From Schizochytrium sp. CCTCC M209059 (Eukaryota > Sar > Bigyra > Thraustochytrida > Thraustochytriidae): a stretch of DNA of 20,137 nucleotides. The DNA lies in NCBI GenBank assembly GCA_000818945.1, contig KN805388.1, positions 188,445 to 208,581 of the forward strand, written 5' to 3'. The stretch's first letter is position 1, and each line of letters opens with the position of its first letter. Below the pieces are notes generated by a model that worked only from the letters and a program-made list of their open reading frames with translations, had not been told where the DNA came from and ran no database searches. The position numbers were made by a program, and so were the translations under genes. This document shows positions 1 to 8,920 of this stretch, one piece after another.

Positions 1-109
1 TACACATCTTTATTCAGTCAATCAAGGTGCCTCAAAAGAAAAAAAAGGGGGTACTTCAAAGCTTTTCGATGGTATACACATCTTTATTCAGTCAATCAAG
101 GTGCCTCAA
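1..109. repeat. 35-bp direct duplication spanning the 3' end of the CH-domain gene
   Basis: Bases 1-35 and 75-109 are identical, at a period of 74 bp. On the minus strand the right copy contains the last four codons (Leu-Glu-Ala-Pro), the TGA stop and an AATAAA signal of the gene at 96-2966. The left copy repeats the same end piece downstream, after an A-rich/C-rich spacer. Because the left copy begins at the first base of the window, the duplication may extend further left. It could be a small tandem duplication or an assembly artefact. Confidence 0.9.
83..88 (-). terminator. poly(A) signal AATAAA of the CH-domain gene
   Basis: TTTATT on the plus strand reads AATAAA on the minus strand, 8 nt beyond the stop codon. 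A second identical hexamer at 9-14 lies in the other copy of the 35-bp duplication, so the gene has two candidate cleavage signals 74 nt apart. Poly(A) use is inferred from the hexamer alone. Confidence 0.55.
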
Positions 110-2966
110 GACGCTGTTCTACATCGCATAAAATGTCGTTCTCCAAAAGCTCCGGGTAGTTCGTGCACAGAGCCGTGACAGTGGATGATACGAGCTCAGC
201 CAATCGTGGGCCCGATGCATGGAGATCAAGTAAAAGATCAGCCATAGCTTGCTGACCATTCCAAGTATGCTCACGAGGAGGCTGGCTAAAGAGAAGTCGC
301 AAGGCCCCAGAGAACGATCGCGTCTCCAAAACCTCAAGTCCGGATGAGAGCGCCCAAGTTCTCGTGATAAAAGTTGCCAAGCTGTAATTGACCGGGTCGC
401 AGAGCGCGATGAAAATCAAGTCCTTGAATTGCACGAAGAGCTCACGCTGAAAAGACGCATCTCCTTCGGTTGAGGAATGTTTGGACTCGAGCGCGTCGTC
501 TTCAATCTCGTCGTGCACTTTCTCTTCGCTTGCTGCAGGTCGAAAGGTTGCGCTCGCAGTTCCAGAAATGCTTACGCTGCTACGTGAAATGTCCAAAGCT
601 TGGTGTGCGTCCTGAACTAGAGCATTGAGGATCTCCAAATGCCAGTACTCGAAGTTTTCCAGCTCCGTCTCGTGTACGAGACGCGCGAGCTCTTGAGCCA
701 AGCCTCGTGAATCCCACGAGCTGACAATGGGTGGCAAGTGGTACCGACCACCTGATGCACTAGGCAAGGGAAGTTCTTCAGCCTCGGGCACATGTCCAAG
801 AAGGCGAAGAAGACCGTCTTTGTCTGCACCGGATCCACTGCTGGGGCTCAAAGGCGAACCTCCATCACTTCGTTGCTGCTGTCGCTGCTGCTGCTGGATT
901 GCATTACGGGACATATCAAGAAGTACCTCAAGAACGGTTCTAGCCAGGTGTGGATGCGTTTGCACGTGACGTGCGAGATAGACGAGACCGACCTTGCGCA
1001 CATTAAGTGTAGCTTGCGTTGAAAATACGGAGCAAACAATCTCCACAGTCGCGTCAAGCTGGTCTTGCAGAATATCCGCCGCCGACTCTTCCATTTGCTC
1101 CGCGGTAGAGGGCCTGACCGTCTCTATGTCAGCTCCACCATCTGCATCCAAAGCAACAGTACCTTCGACAGTTTCGGCACCAGATCCAGGTCGGCTTGCA
1201 GCAGCAAGGATATCGTCGAGAGCGAGAACAAGCGAATCGAGAAGCTTCGATGAAACAATGAGGATCTGGCACTGGACCTCCCACCAGTCATCGTGCACGA
1301 GCTGAGCCATCCTGGGCAGCAGACGATCTGCCGTACTAGGATCGTGCTGCAGAATGACGGCAAACATGGCCAGCGAGGCCGCACGAAGCGATGGCGTTGC
1401 GTGCGAGAGCCCAATGAGCGCATAGTACGCATACAAATCGAGCAAGGCCATGCCCGGGCCCGAAGCGCTCAGACTTTGCTCCATGAAAATGAGAATGGTC
1501 AGACACTGCAGAAATGGACCAAGGTCATTGAGCCCTTCATGCAATCGCTTAATCAGCCATCGCCGCGTTGAAGGTTCGTGCTCGGCAAAAGCGTCGATTA
1601 CCGTAAGGCAGGCATGGCGTTTGCGCGGCGCAGATTTGAGCATCTCGGTCATTCTTGAGAGGGCAGTGTCCAGGAATACGTCGAGAAGGGCTCGGCGATC
1701 GCTTGGATCTTGGTGCAGATCCACCTGTCGCACCATCATATGCGCGTAGCGAACAAAAGCTTCCGTGCATGCCAAGAACGCATCATTGGCCTCATCGACG
1801 TACTCGAGCATTGACACAAAGAGCTGTGTGGCCCGCCAGCTCTTTCGCGGGTCCACCGGCAGATCAATCGCGTCAAGACGTTCAGAGAGTGCTCCAAAGG
1901 CGCCCAGAAGATCTGCATCGGTAAGCGTTTCTCGCGAGGCTGGAGGAGGCGCTTTTGTCTGCGTCCGCGCCGCGTCGTCTGCAAGTGTGCGGACAAAGGT
2001 TTGAAGCAAGGGCTCGTCTTCTCGAATGGGAGCGACCAAGCTTGTCGTGGGAATGCATTCAGCGAGAACTTGGGAAAGGGTGGTGAGTACGCACTCGTGC
2101 GGCAACGAGGCTCCAGGCCCGCCCCCATTCGACCGAGCCGATCCACGGCCGCTTCCAAAGGCGCCAACTTCAATGGGCGAAGCACGACCAGCAAGCTGTC
2201 GTGCGCGAAGAGCAGAGAGATTGGTGTTGATTTGCTTGACCTGAACCATCTTGACTTCGACTCTCTTTTGCGAAGATGACGAGCCGACAGGGCTCGATAT
2301 ACTTTGGTGCATACGACCAGGCGACTGCTTGGAAGCTGCGAGGCTTGACGGCTTGTCAAGGGATGCGGAGAACGCTGAGGTTTTAGAGTCCGTCTTACTC
2401 TCCGAGTAGAGACTCGCTTCCATGGAATCACGGTGGGCGCGTCGTTCTTCAAGCGACCTTGAATTGTGATCGCTAAGGGTTTTGATAAGACTATGCTCGC
2501 GAGCAAGCTCGTCCTGCAAGTGGATGAGATCGGGTTCCTTAAGTCTTCGCTTGATGAGATTGGACGCTGTGTCTCGCGCGAACGCGGGCACACGAAGCGG
2601 TTTTTGCGGCTGTGCAACCCTGTGCACTTTGCGTTCGGTTAGATGCGTAAAGAGACGCTCCACAAGCTCTACAGCGGCGCCGCTTTTGCTGTGCACAATT
2701 TCTGTGACGAGATCCTTGGAGCAATCGATGCCGAGTCTGGCCAAGAGCTTTTTCAGCAGAAACCAATTATCGTTCTTGCTGGTCATGCTTGTTCCTGTGC
2801 TAAAGTTGTGCATGTTGACCTCATTCGCAAAGTATCGCGCGCAAATCTCGGCGAAGAGGTACCCATTTGCAAAGTCTCGCCGCACATTCTTGATCGTGTA
2901 TGAGAGATCGAGGCCCTGCAACCAGCGCAAGACCTCGCGGGGCAACCTGTTCGCGGGGTCTGCCAT
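96..2966 (-). CDS. SPATA4/SPEF1-type calponin-homology (CH_2) protein with long helical-repeat C-terminus
   Basis: Predicted 956-residue protein. Residues 7-113 form a CH domain of the SPATA4/SPEF1 (CLAMP) class: LPREVLRWLQ, then RRDFANGYLFAEI, a 'FSTGTS' turn and KNDNWFLLKKLL, all matching family positions as I recall them. Such proteins are axonemal or microtubule-associated. Residues 236-256 (VEVKMVQVKQ...) resemble the 'VKQ' motif in the SPATA4 tail. From about residue 288 to the end the protein is mostly amphipathic helices, consistent with ARM/HEAT-type repeats, with a small Gln-rich insert. Vertebrate SPATA4 is only about 300 residues, so the C-terminal two thirds are extra. The start at 2966 (ACAATGG context) is preferred because the open frame upstream is a translated CGTACGCA-type repeat beginning at a GTG. 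No introns are seen. The divergent neighbour is PACRG, another axonemal protein. The family call is fairly firm; the role is inferred from family. Confidence 0.82.
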   Translation of the reverse strand: MADPANRLPREVLRWLQGLDLSYTIKNVRRDFANGYLFAEICARYFANEVNMHNFSTGTSMTSKNDNWFLLKKLLARLGIDCSKDLVTEIVHSKSGAAVELVERLFTHLTERKVHRVAQPQKPLRVPAFARDTASNLIKRRLKEPDLIHLQDELAREHSLIKTLSDHNSRSLEERRAHRDSMEASLYSESKTDSKTSAFSASLDKPSSLAASKQSPGRMHQSISSPVGSSSSQKRVEVKMVQVKQINTNLSALRARQLAGRASPIEVGAFGSGRGSARSNGGGPGASLPHECVLTTLSQVLAECIPTTSLVAPIREDEPLLQTFVRTLADDAARTQTKAPPPASRETLTDADLLGAFGALSERLDAIDLPVDPRKSWRATQLFVSMLEYVDEANDAFLACTEAFVRYAHMMVRQVDLHQDPSDRRALLDVFLDTALSRMTEMLKSAPRKRHACLTVIDAFAEHEPSTRRWLIKRLHEGLNDLGPFLQCLTILIFMEQSLSASGPGMALLDLYAYYALIGLSHATPSLRAASLAMFAVILQHDPSTADRLLPRMAQLVHDDWWEVQCQILIVSSKLLDSLVLALDDILAAASRPGSGAETVEGTVALDADGGADIETVRPSTAEQMEESAADILQDQLDATVEIVCSVFSTQATLNVRKVGLVYLARHVQTHPHLARTVLEVLLDMSRNAIQQQQRQQQRSDGGSPLSPSSGSGADKDGLLRLLGHVPEAEELPLPSASGGRYHLPPIVSSWDSRGLAQELARLVHETELENFEYWHLEILNALVQDAHQALDISRSSVSISGTASATFRPAASEEKVHDEIEDDALESKHSSTEGDASFQRELFVQFKDLIFIALCDPVNYSLATFITRTWALSSGLEVLETRSFSGALRLLFSQPPREHTWNGQQAMADLLLDLHASGPRLAELVSSTVTALCTNYPELLENDILCDVEQRLEAP

Positions 2967-2985
2967 TGTGTCAAGTGTGACGAAG

Positions 2986-3016
2986 CGCACGCACGTACGC
3001 ACGTACGCACGCACGC
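2986..3016. repeat. CGTACGCA-type short tandem repeat in the 5' leader of the CH-domain gene
   Basis: Interspersed ACGC and GTACGCAC units run 20-50 nt upstream of the minus-strand ATG at 2966. They are self-complementary in part (CGTACG) and would lie in the 5' UTR if transcription starts upstream. Confidence 0.8.
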
Positions 3017-3468
3017 AGACGAAAACGCGGACACTGGGAGCCACGCACGGCGCTCGACCCTCTTCAGGCTTGTATTGTTGATGCGCGGCGCGTCTCTCTT
3101 GCTTGCGCTCATTCACCGCGTATCAAACTGGGCTAAACATGTATATCCGTTGAGACTGGTGAAGCGCTGGCGGGTCTCGCATCCGAGCTTGTGAGTGTTC
3201 GTGGCAGGCGCTGCTCGGCCAAAAAAAAAAGCTGCTGTTAGCGATAGACTATGACAGCCTGCTGCGAGTGACGTTTGGTGGTAGCAAGTCAACTTAGCTA
3301 GCTCACGCGATGATGTTCGCAGAAGTTACCCGCGATCTGTATCAGTTCCGCATCGGTTCCTGATTTTCATCCGTTTATGCAAAGCCGGGTTCAACCAAGG
3401 TTCCGGGACCCGAGTCAACCTTGGCATTTCTGCACTTCTTTATATCTATCGAATCAGTACAGGATAGG

Positions 3469-3540
3469 CCAGGTTTGGCCGGGCCAAGCCGAGGCAATCC
3501 AGGCCAAGGCACTCCAAGCCAGACCAGACCTGGACGAGGC
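3469..3540. repeat. degenerate GCCAAG/CCAGG repeat upstream of PACRG
   Basis: CCAGG, CCAAG and GGCC words recur about every 8-12 bases, with a small inverted repeat TTGGC-CGG-GCCAA near 3476-3488. The stretch sits 180-250 nt upstream of the chosen PACRG ATG, so it may be promoter or 5' UTR. No factor is assigned. Confidence 0.5.
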
Positions 3541-3721
3541 GGTAGCGCAGGGGGCGGAGGCCCCACCTCTGCGCCGCGGTGTTCGAAAGCGCGAAGGTGC
3601 TATTGCACTTCGCAAGCGCGCGCGCGACGAGGTGCCGCGTGACGACGCCGGTGGCGGGTGCGAGCAAGAATTACGCTCGTCGATCAATCTCGTAGTAAGA
3701 ATCGATACACACGCCGCGAAA

Positions 3722-4845
3722 ATGCCTTTCGCGGACCATATTGGGCCTGATGCCTCGCGGCGCAAGAATGCCTGGGGCGCAGGCAGCGGCGTTGGCAAGC
3801 GGGCGACGAAGAAGAATGCCACACGCACGCATCCGAACCCAAAAATCGTCACAACCACGCAGCGCGCCCATAACTATCGCAGTGCGTACTGTCCAAACAT
3901 GACGCCAATGGCTGGCGCGTCAAGAGAGCGCTCTGAAGATTTGCCTCCACTACGCTCGCCAAATGTGACGCGAAAGCCGAAGACGGTGCGCCTGGCAAGT
4001 AGCATGGCCAGACCAAAGGCGCGCCCCGTGGTTCCCCCGCCTCGCGCCGGCGCCTGGAAGAAAAATGCAAAGAACGTGCATGTCAGCACGCCCTTTCGCA
4101 ACTTCTATGACAGAGGCGACATTCCTGTTTGCATTGGTACGTTGAGAGCACAGTAGCATCGCCGCCTTGCGTGTTTTATTTTGCGACGGGTGTTTTTGAA
4201 GACTGACGTGCGTTTGAGGTTTTCAATTTTTCTTTGAATCATGTAGATCACGGGGCAAAGCGACGGGTCCAATGGAAGGTCTCCCCCGCGGACCTTGACT
4301 ACCACCACTGTAAGTGTGACTTGGACCGGAATCTAATCTCACCTTGGCAGCCCGTTCACTGACGTCCTCTTGTCTTTCTCCATGCAGATCTCCCCATGTT
4401 TTTCGAAGGTCTGCGTGAAACACGGGAGCCATACGTCTTTTTGGCGCATTCGGGAACGCTTGATCTCTTGGACCAGGGAGGAGAAAAGGTCTTGGCCGTA
4501 GTCCCGCAACTTGTGATGCCCATCAAGAAAGCTCTCAACACGAAAAACCGCAAGACCATCGGTCGTGTGCTTCAGGTACTTCAGCATCTTGCGCGCTGCG
4601 CCCCCTTTATCGGCGAAGCACTTGTTCCGTATTATCGGCAAATTCTTCCCGTCTTTAATTTGGTACTGCTGCTCGACCCGCGTGACAATCTTGGCGACCA
4701 GATTGACTATGGACAGCAAAAGCGCGAGAACCTCGTTGACCTCATTCTCGAGACGCTTGAGGTCTTGGAGGAGACTGGAGGTCGCGACGCCTACATCAAC
4801 ATCAAATATCAAATCCCATCGTACGAGTCGTCCGTGCACGCATAA
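3722..4845 (+). CDS. PACRG: PACRG (parkin co-regulated gene protein), three exons
   Basis: The coding parts are 3722-4136, 4247-4309 and 4388-4845: 936 nt, giving 311 residues. PACRG is an ARM/HEAT-fold protein that, with FAP20, forms the inner junction of axonemal doublet microtubules. Residues from about 125 on match the PACRG domain across all exons: FRNFYDRGDIPVCI, then DHGAKRRVQWKV...LDYHH, then LPMFFEGL, then PQLVMPIKKALN, GEALVPYYRQILPV, IDYGQQKRENLVDLILETLE and a C-terminal AYINIKYQIPSYES. The length is near that of human PACRG, with a basic, disordered N-terminal 120 residues. Joining the exons keeps the frame and restores the conserved RGDIP and LDYHHYLP blocks, which supports both introns. 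The start has A at -3. An in-frame ATG at 3377 is a weaker alternative. An AATAAA lies at 5099-5104. Confidence 0.93.
4137..4246 (+). other. PACRG: PACRG intron 1 (110 nt)
   Basis: Starts GTACGT and ends ATGTAG. Splicing joins ...CIG- to ATCAC to give Ile-Asp-His in frame. It interrupts a codon after its first base (phase 1). Unspliced reading stops at 4154-4156. The 8-mer ACTGACGT at 4202-4209 is a candidate branch-point region. Confidence 0.88.
4310..4387 (+). other. PACRG: PACRG intron 2 (78 nt)
   Basis: Starts GTAAGTG and ends in a pyrimidine stretch followed by ATGCAG. Splicing restores a Tyr codon within the conserved DYHHYLP block, also in phase 1. The same 8-mer ACTGACGT found in intron 1 occurs here at 4358-4365, about 24 nt before the acceptor. 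Confidence 0.9.
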
Positions 4846-5110
4846 GCATGCGTTGCAAGGTCCTTAGCGACAAAGTTGCATGACCAACAGTTGCCGAACT
4901 AGCCAATGTGCGGCCAATGACTATTCGTTCGAGTACACAAAATAGAGATCTTTATCGACGGTTGTTTTGTGTGGAGCACGAGTTCCAAGCGAGCAAATAA
5001 TTCAGTATCCTCGTATTCGCGCACTTGCGAATCTAAATCGCAATAGGGGTTACTGTGCCTTTTCGTTGGAGGGAGGAAAATCGTTTGTGCTTTTGCAAAA
5101 TAAATCATAA
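4846..5110. other. convergent 3' intergenic region, PACRG and multi-RRM gene
   Basis: 265 bp, AT-richer than the flanking genes, between two stop codons that face each other. It holds the PACRG poly(A) hexamer at its right end and no canonical AATAAA on the minus strand (the nearest variant reads GATAAA near 4948). No gene is seen. Confidence 0.7.
5099..5104 (+). terminator. poly(A) signal AATAAA, probably of PACRG
   Basis: Canonical hexamer 253 nt after the PACRG stop. It ends 6 nt before the stop codon of the convergent gene, so cleavage at the usual 10-30 nt downstream would fall inside the opposing coding region. Confidence 0.55.
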
Positions 5111-6842
5111 TCATTTACGGTGATGTTGATCAGGGTCAAGAGTGCGTTGGCGTTTGCGACTCGAGGACGATGCGCTCCCAGATCCATGGCCGCCAGGGCC
5201 GGCGCGAGGAGGCTGAGCGATCGAGACGCGGAGCGTCTGCTCGAGGACCTCAGCTCCATTGAGCCGCCACATTGCGAGTCGAGCTGCGTCTTCGGCACTG
5301 TATTTAACAAAAGCAAAACACTTGTTGTTGTGCCGACTCACGTACTCGAGTCCTGGCGCTGCTTGTTCAAACTTCTCTTTGAGCACATCTTCAGGGAGTG
5401 GTCGCGAAAAGCTCACATACAAGCGAGAAGTCTCTAGAGGCGCAGACGCGTTTCCATTCGCTGTGCTTGCCGGTGCAGAAGACCCATTTCCGTGACCATG
5501 ACGATCTTTTCGAGGACGACTTGTTTGTCCAACAGGTGTGCCGTTGCCACCGTGCCCACCAGGTCGAGACACGCCAGCACTACTAGAATGATCTTTGAGT
5601 CCTCCATTGTCGCGAGCCTTTCCAAGACCTCCTCCTCCTCCTCCTCCTCCGGGTGTGCTGCCGCTTTGCCGAAGATCATGATGGGCATCTGGAACGCGAA
5701 TGGGCGTCATGGCTGCCGCGGCTGCCCCAGACGCTGCAGGAGGAGGCGTCGACGGTGGCATACCCGTCGAGGCAGGCGTTCCCATGTGTGAGTGGACGCT
5801 CGGCGTGGGCATACCAGGAGGCACGCCTGAAGGCTGAGGATATCCGGGAACGCCTTGGCCGTACGGAGTCGAAGCCCAGGCTGCCATTGCTGGGTTGAAC
5901 AAGGACCCCGCACCATGCGGATGGCCCTGAGGGTGAACATAGTAATGCGGCGGAGCTGACCCTGGACCCTGCGCTGGAGGTCCATGCGGTATCATGTTTG
6001 CAGCAGGATGGTACCCAGAATACCCGGGTGTTGGGGGGTGCGGCGGAACCTGGGGATGGTACATATGTGGAGGAGGGTGATGCATTGACGCGGCGGCGGC
6101 GGCGGCAGCGGCGGCAGCGGCGTATTGAAAATTTGGGTCATATCGCTGCATCGAGTCATCGGTGAAGACATCGGAGCCTGCAACGACTGCAGCGGGCCGC
6201 GTCGGTACCAAGGCATTAGCGTCGGAGGCCTCGCGGCGCTGCCATGTTTCGTTTGCCGAAGCGTGTGAGCGAGCGTCGCTGTGGCTATTGACTTCCGAGC
6301 TCTCTACGAAATGAGAGCGCGCCGAGAAAGAAGCGCCTCGTTCACGAGCATGCCGCGGAGAGGGCGACGATGACGACGAGGTTGACGACGTTGATGCAGA
6401 GGAAGAAAAGGCCACCGCGGAACGAAAATTGTCAGCAAGACGATCCGCACTTTCTTCATTGGTCTCAAAATTACTGGAATCGCGTTCGCGCTCACGCTCG
6501 AGTTCAACCCGACGCCGTGCATTGTCGCGGCCCGTTGAAGCGGGTCGTGGTCTCCCGCGGCGCAAGGAGGAGGTAGAGAAGGAATGCGCAACGTTCGATC
6601 CCAGCCTGCGTTCCCCGCGCGGACCCTGGTCGCTTGCAGAGGAGAGCTTTGCTCGTAAATGCCGTGTTGTCTGGCCAGCTTCGGTTGCTTGATGCTTGGG
6701 AGCTGGCTGTTCGCGGTCGCGATCGCTTTCATTTTCTCGTTCCTTCGTTCGCCGTTTTCTCGTGTCCGGAGCTCCGGGAGCGGAAGTGAGCGCAGCGGCG
6801 CCAAGACTCTCAACGTCAGCGGCACCATTGTTATTGTTATTG

Positions 6843-6880
<38 letters not shown>

Positions 6881-8920
6881 ACTGCTGGTGGTTGTTGTGG
6901 TTGTGGTCGTGGGCACGTCCTTTTCGGACGCTGCAGCGTCGGCTGCGGACCACTCGAGCTTGAGAGCTTTGCCGTCCTGATCCTCGATCTTGAGCTTGTC
7001 GAGAGAGCGCGCGGCAGATTCGGCGGCGGCTGCACTCGTAAATCGGGCTCGTCCACAGGCCTCGGTGCTTGTCGGAGAAGGCATATCAATATACTCAAAG
7101 CCGGGCAACTTCTTCACAAAGTGCTGAACCGCATCTCTCGATCCATTCGGGACGCGGACAAGAAGGGTACGTGAAGTGGCGCGCAGGCTTTGATGACGGA
7201 ACGATCGTGACGAGTCGTCTCCCGTGGACGTAATGAGAGAAGTAGAGGGCGCGGAGGCATTTGACGAGGACGATGCAGCCGCGGCTGTTGCCTTGGAGCG
7301 CTTCGACTGGTGCAACGAGGCCTCTACAGCCTGGAACGTCGCGCTCTCGCCGCTTGGAACAGATTGCGTTTGTGTCAAAATAGCGCTACTCGTACCCTTC
7401 ATCATGCCCGTGGGCGAGGCTGATCTCGTGCGTTTGTTCAAAGGGGCGAGCTTCCCGGAGTGCTGGGGGACCTCATCTGTGCCGAGGCTTGCGAGGAAAA
7501 TATCGCCGAGGCTATGAAGACAACGGATGGCCGGCCCGCAAGAGAGAACAGCGCCCCGATTCGCCCAGTCCTCGACGGCGCGTTGAGCCCCCGAAGGTTT
7601 GAGAAAGTTGATGACGGCAACACCACCAAACTCTTGCTCGCTAGGAACCTCGTTGTTCGCCAAAAGTGTTCGCACACTGCCAATGGCAGCGAGATGCGAA
7701 AAACGGAAATAGATGCAGTCTTCGATGGCTTGGTTTCGGCCCGTCGCCTCGCCGATGTTATCTGTCACCCAGTCAAGAGAAATGGCGGGGTCCTCTTGGC
7801 CAAACGTGACAATGACGCGATGGAGGTCTTCTGTATTGATGTCATGACCCTGCGCCCAATAAACGAAGATTTCGGCGTCGCCTTGCGCAAGGTGCTGCTC
7901 ATGGCAGATTTCAGCGGCCATGATGGCCTCGCTCACACGACTGAAGATGGCAAAACCTGCAAGGCCGCTCTGTGATTCGCGTAACTGTAAGCTTTCTACA
8001 ATACCTGCCATGGAGAGCAGGAGACGCGCATCTCGCTCGAGACTGGCGTCTGACCCGCCTTCGATGCTGACCTGAACGCGACGGAAAGGTTCCCACCACG
8101 AGGCCGGGACCTGGCCGAGAGAGCAGCAGGGCCGTGAACCATCCGCTTTCGCAACACGTGCAAGAGAAGACGGCCCTTTCGACGAGACCGGCGGCGGCGT
8201 GGAAGGCAGTGTCAAAGTTTTTACATCCTCGAGAGGTTGGCTTCCTTTGTCGGCAACCCTCCGTTTTTTATCATGACCAGCGAGCTGTTTGGTCCCCGCA
8301 ATTGTGTCAAAGACGGGAGAGTCCCCACCGAGACCGCGTTTCGAGGATGGTGGGATTTTCTCGTCGCCAGCGCTTTCGACAGCGCCCCTTGTCTTGGTTC
8401 TATCTGAGCTTTCCGAGACACCTGTTTGCGTTGTGACCTCGTGGTACTCCTTTACATGCTGATCGGGCGCCCGAGCGACGGCTACGTCCTCGCCAGGATC
8501 GCCGTTATTCCTTTCGGCTTCTCGTTTCTTCGTCTCTGCAGTTTTTGCGTTGTCAGTCGTTTCCTTCTTGACGACGTTGACGTGGCCTCTTCGGTCATGA
8601 TCTTCGTTGCCAGGATCCACGAAGATTGCGTCTTCACTTTTCGTGCTGTGCGCTTTGTCAAGGATGCGTGCGACGTCCGCCTTTGGACGCGCAGATTCCC
8701 GACCTCGCGCGGCGTTGCGTTTGTCTCGGTCATGGTGGCCAGGGCCTCCACGCTCCTCGTTTTCCACGCCCGCCTTGGCCTCGGCGAGTGCGTCGCCGGC
8801 GGCGCCGTTCTCCTTCGCGGGCCGGCCTTCGCCCTCGCTCGCCCCCGCCCGCGGCTCCGCGGCGGGGGGCTCGGCGCGCTCGGGCGCCTTCTCCGCGGGC
8901 GCCGGCGACGCGGGCGCCAT
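5111..8920 (-). CDS. multi-RRM RNA-binding protein with long low-complexity regions
   Basis: Predicted 1269 residues, single exon. The C-terminal RRM (about 1166-1240) is the clearest: RNP2-like LYVSFS, LPEDVLKEKFEQ, RNP1-like KCFAFVKY, and ending LRVSIAQPP. Another RRM-like unit lies at about 583-658 (RTLLVRVP ... GRARFTS ... LKLEW). Weaker RRM-like segments lie at about 278-355 and 366-465. The spread of RRMs with one at the far C-terminus recalls RBM45, but this is only a resemblance. Linkers are very biased: charged N-terminus (1-250), Thr8-Ser-Asn tract (about 671-698), RERE-rich stretch (about 802-813), Ser runs, Ala13 (about 934-946), a His/Pro/Gly/Tyr-rich stretch (about 947-1060) and Gly8 (about 1092-1099). 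The start at 8920 has context ACCATGG; the frame upstream opens only at a TTG. Likely an RNA-metabolism factor able to condense; targets are unknown. Confidence 0.85.
5628..5650. repeat. CCT triplet array coding poly-Gly
   Basis: Perfect CCT repeat on the plus strand. It encodes eight consecutive Gly near residues 1092-1099 of the multi-RRM protein. Confidence 0.9.
6090..6122. repeat. GGC triplet array coding poly-Ala
   Basis: GGC repeats, two of them interrupted by a GCA-type change, encode 13 consecutive Ala in the multi-RRM protein, just before its His/Pro-rich stretch. Confidence 0.9.
6827..6910. repeat. compound triplet array coding Thr8-Ser/Asn-Ser9-Asn8
   Basis: 28 codons of ATT/GTT, then GCT, then GGT/TGT triplets on the plus strand. 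Read on the minus strand they give eight Thr, SSN, nine Ser and eight Asn between RRM-like units. Neighbouring blocks differ by single-base changes in the middle codon position, as expected of one expanded array that later diverged. Confidence 0.9.

Larger units (their letters stand above)
2967..3721. promoter_or_regulatory. divergent intergenic region between the CH-domain gene and PACRG
   Basis: This 755-bp stretch separates two start codons facing away from each other, so it must hold both promoters and 5' UTRs. It contains a CGTACGCA-type repeat next to the CH-gene start (2986-3016), a short A tract near 3220, and a GCCAAG/CCAGG-rich stretch at 3469-3540. I see no clear TATA box and no full RFX X-box. 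The frame open to 3377 on the plus strand could extend PACRG by 115 residues, but that stretch looks like translated non-coding sequence. Confidence 0.6.

Noticed and set aside
2967..3116. N-terminal extension of the CH-domain protein
   Set aside because: Would need a GTG start and translates a CGTACGCA repeat; the ATG at 2966 has a good context and begins just before the domain.
3377..3721. N-terminal extension of PACRG from an ATG at 3377
   Set aside because: Possible in frame, but the stretch is repeat-like and would add 115 residues not expected in PACRG.
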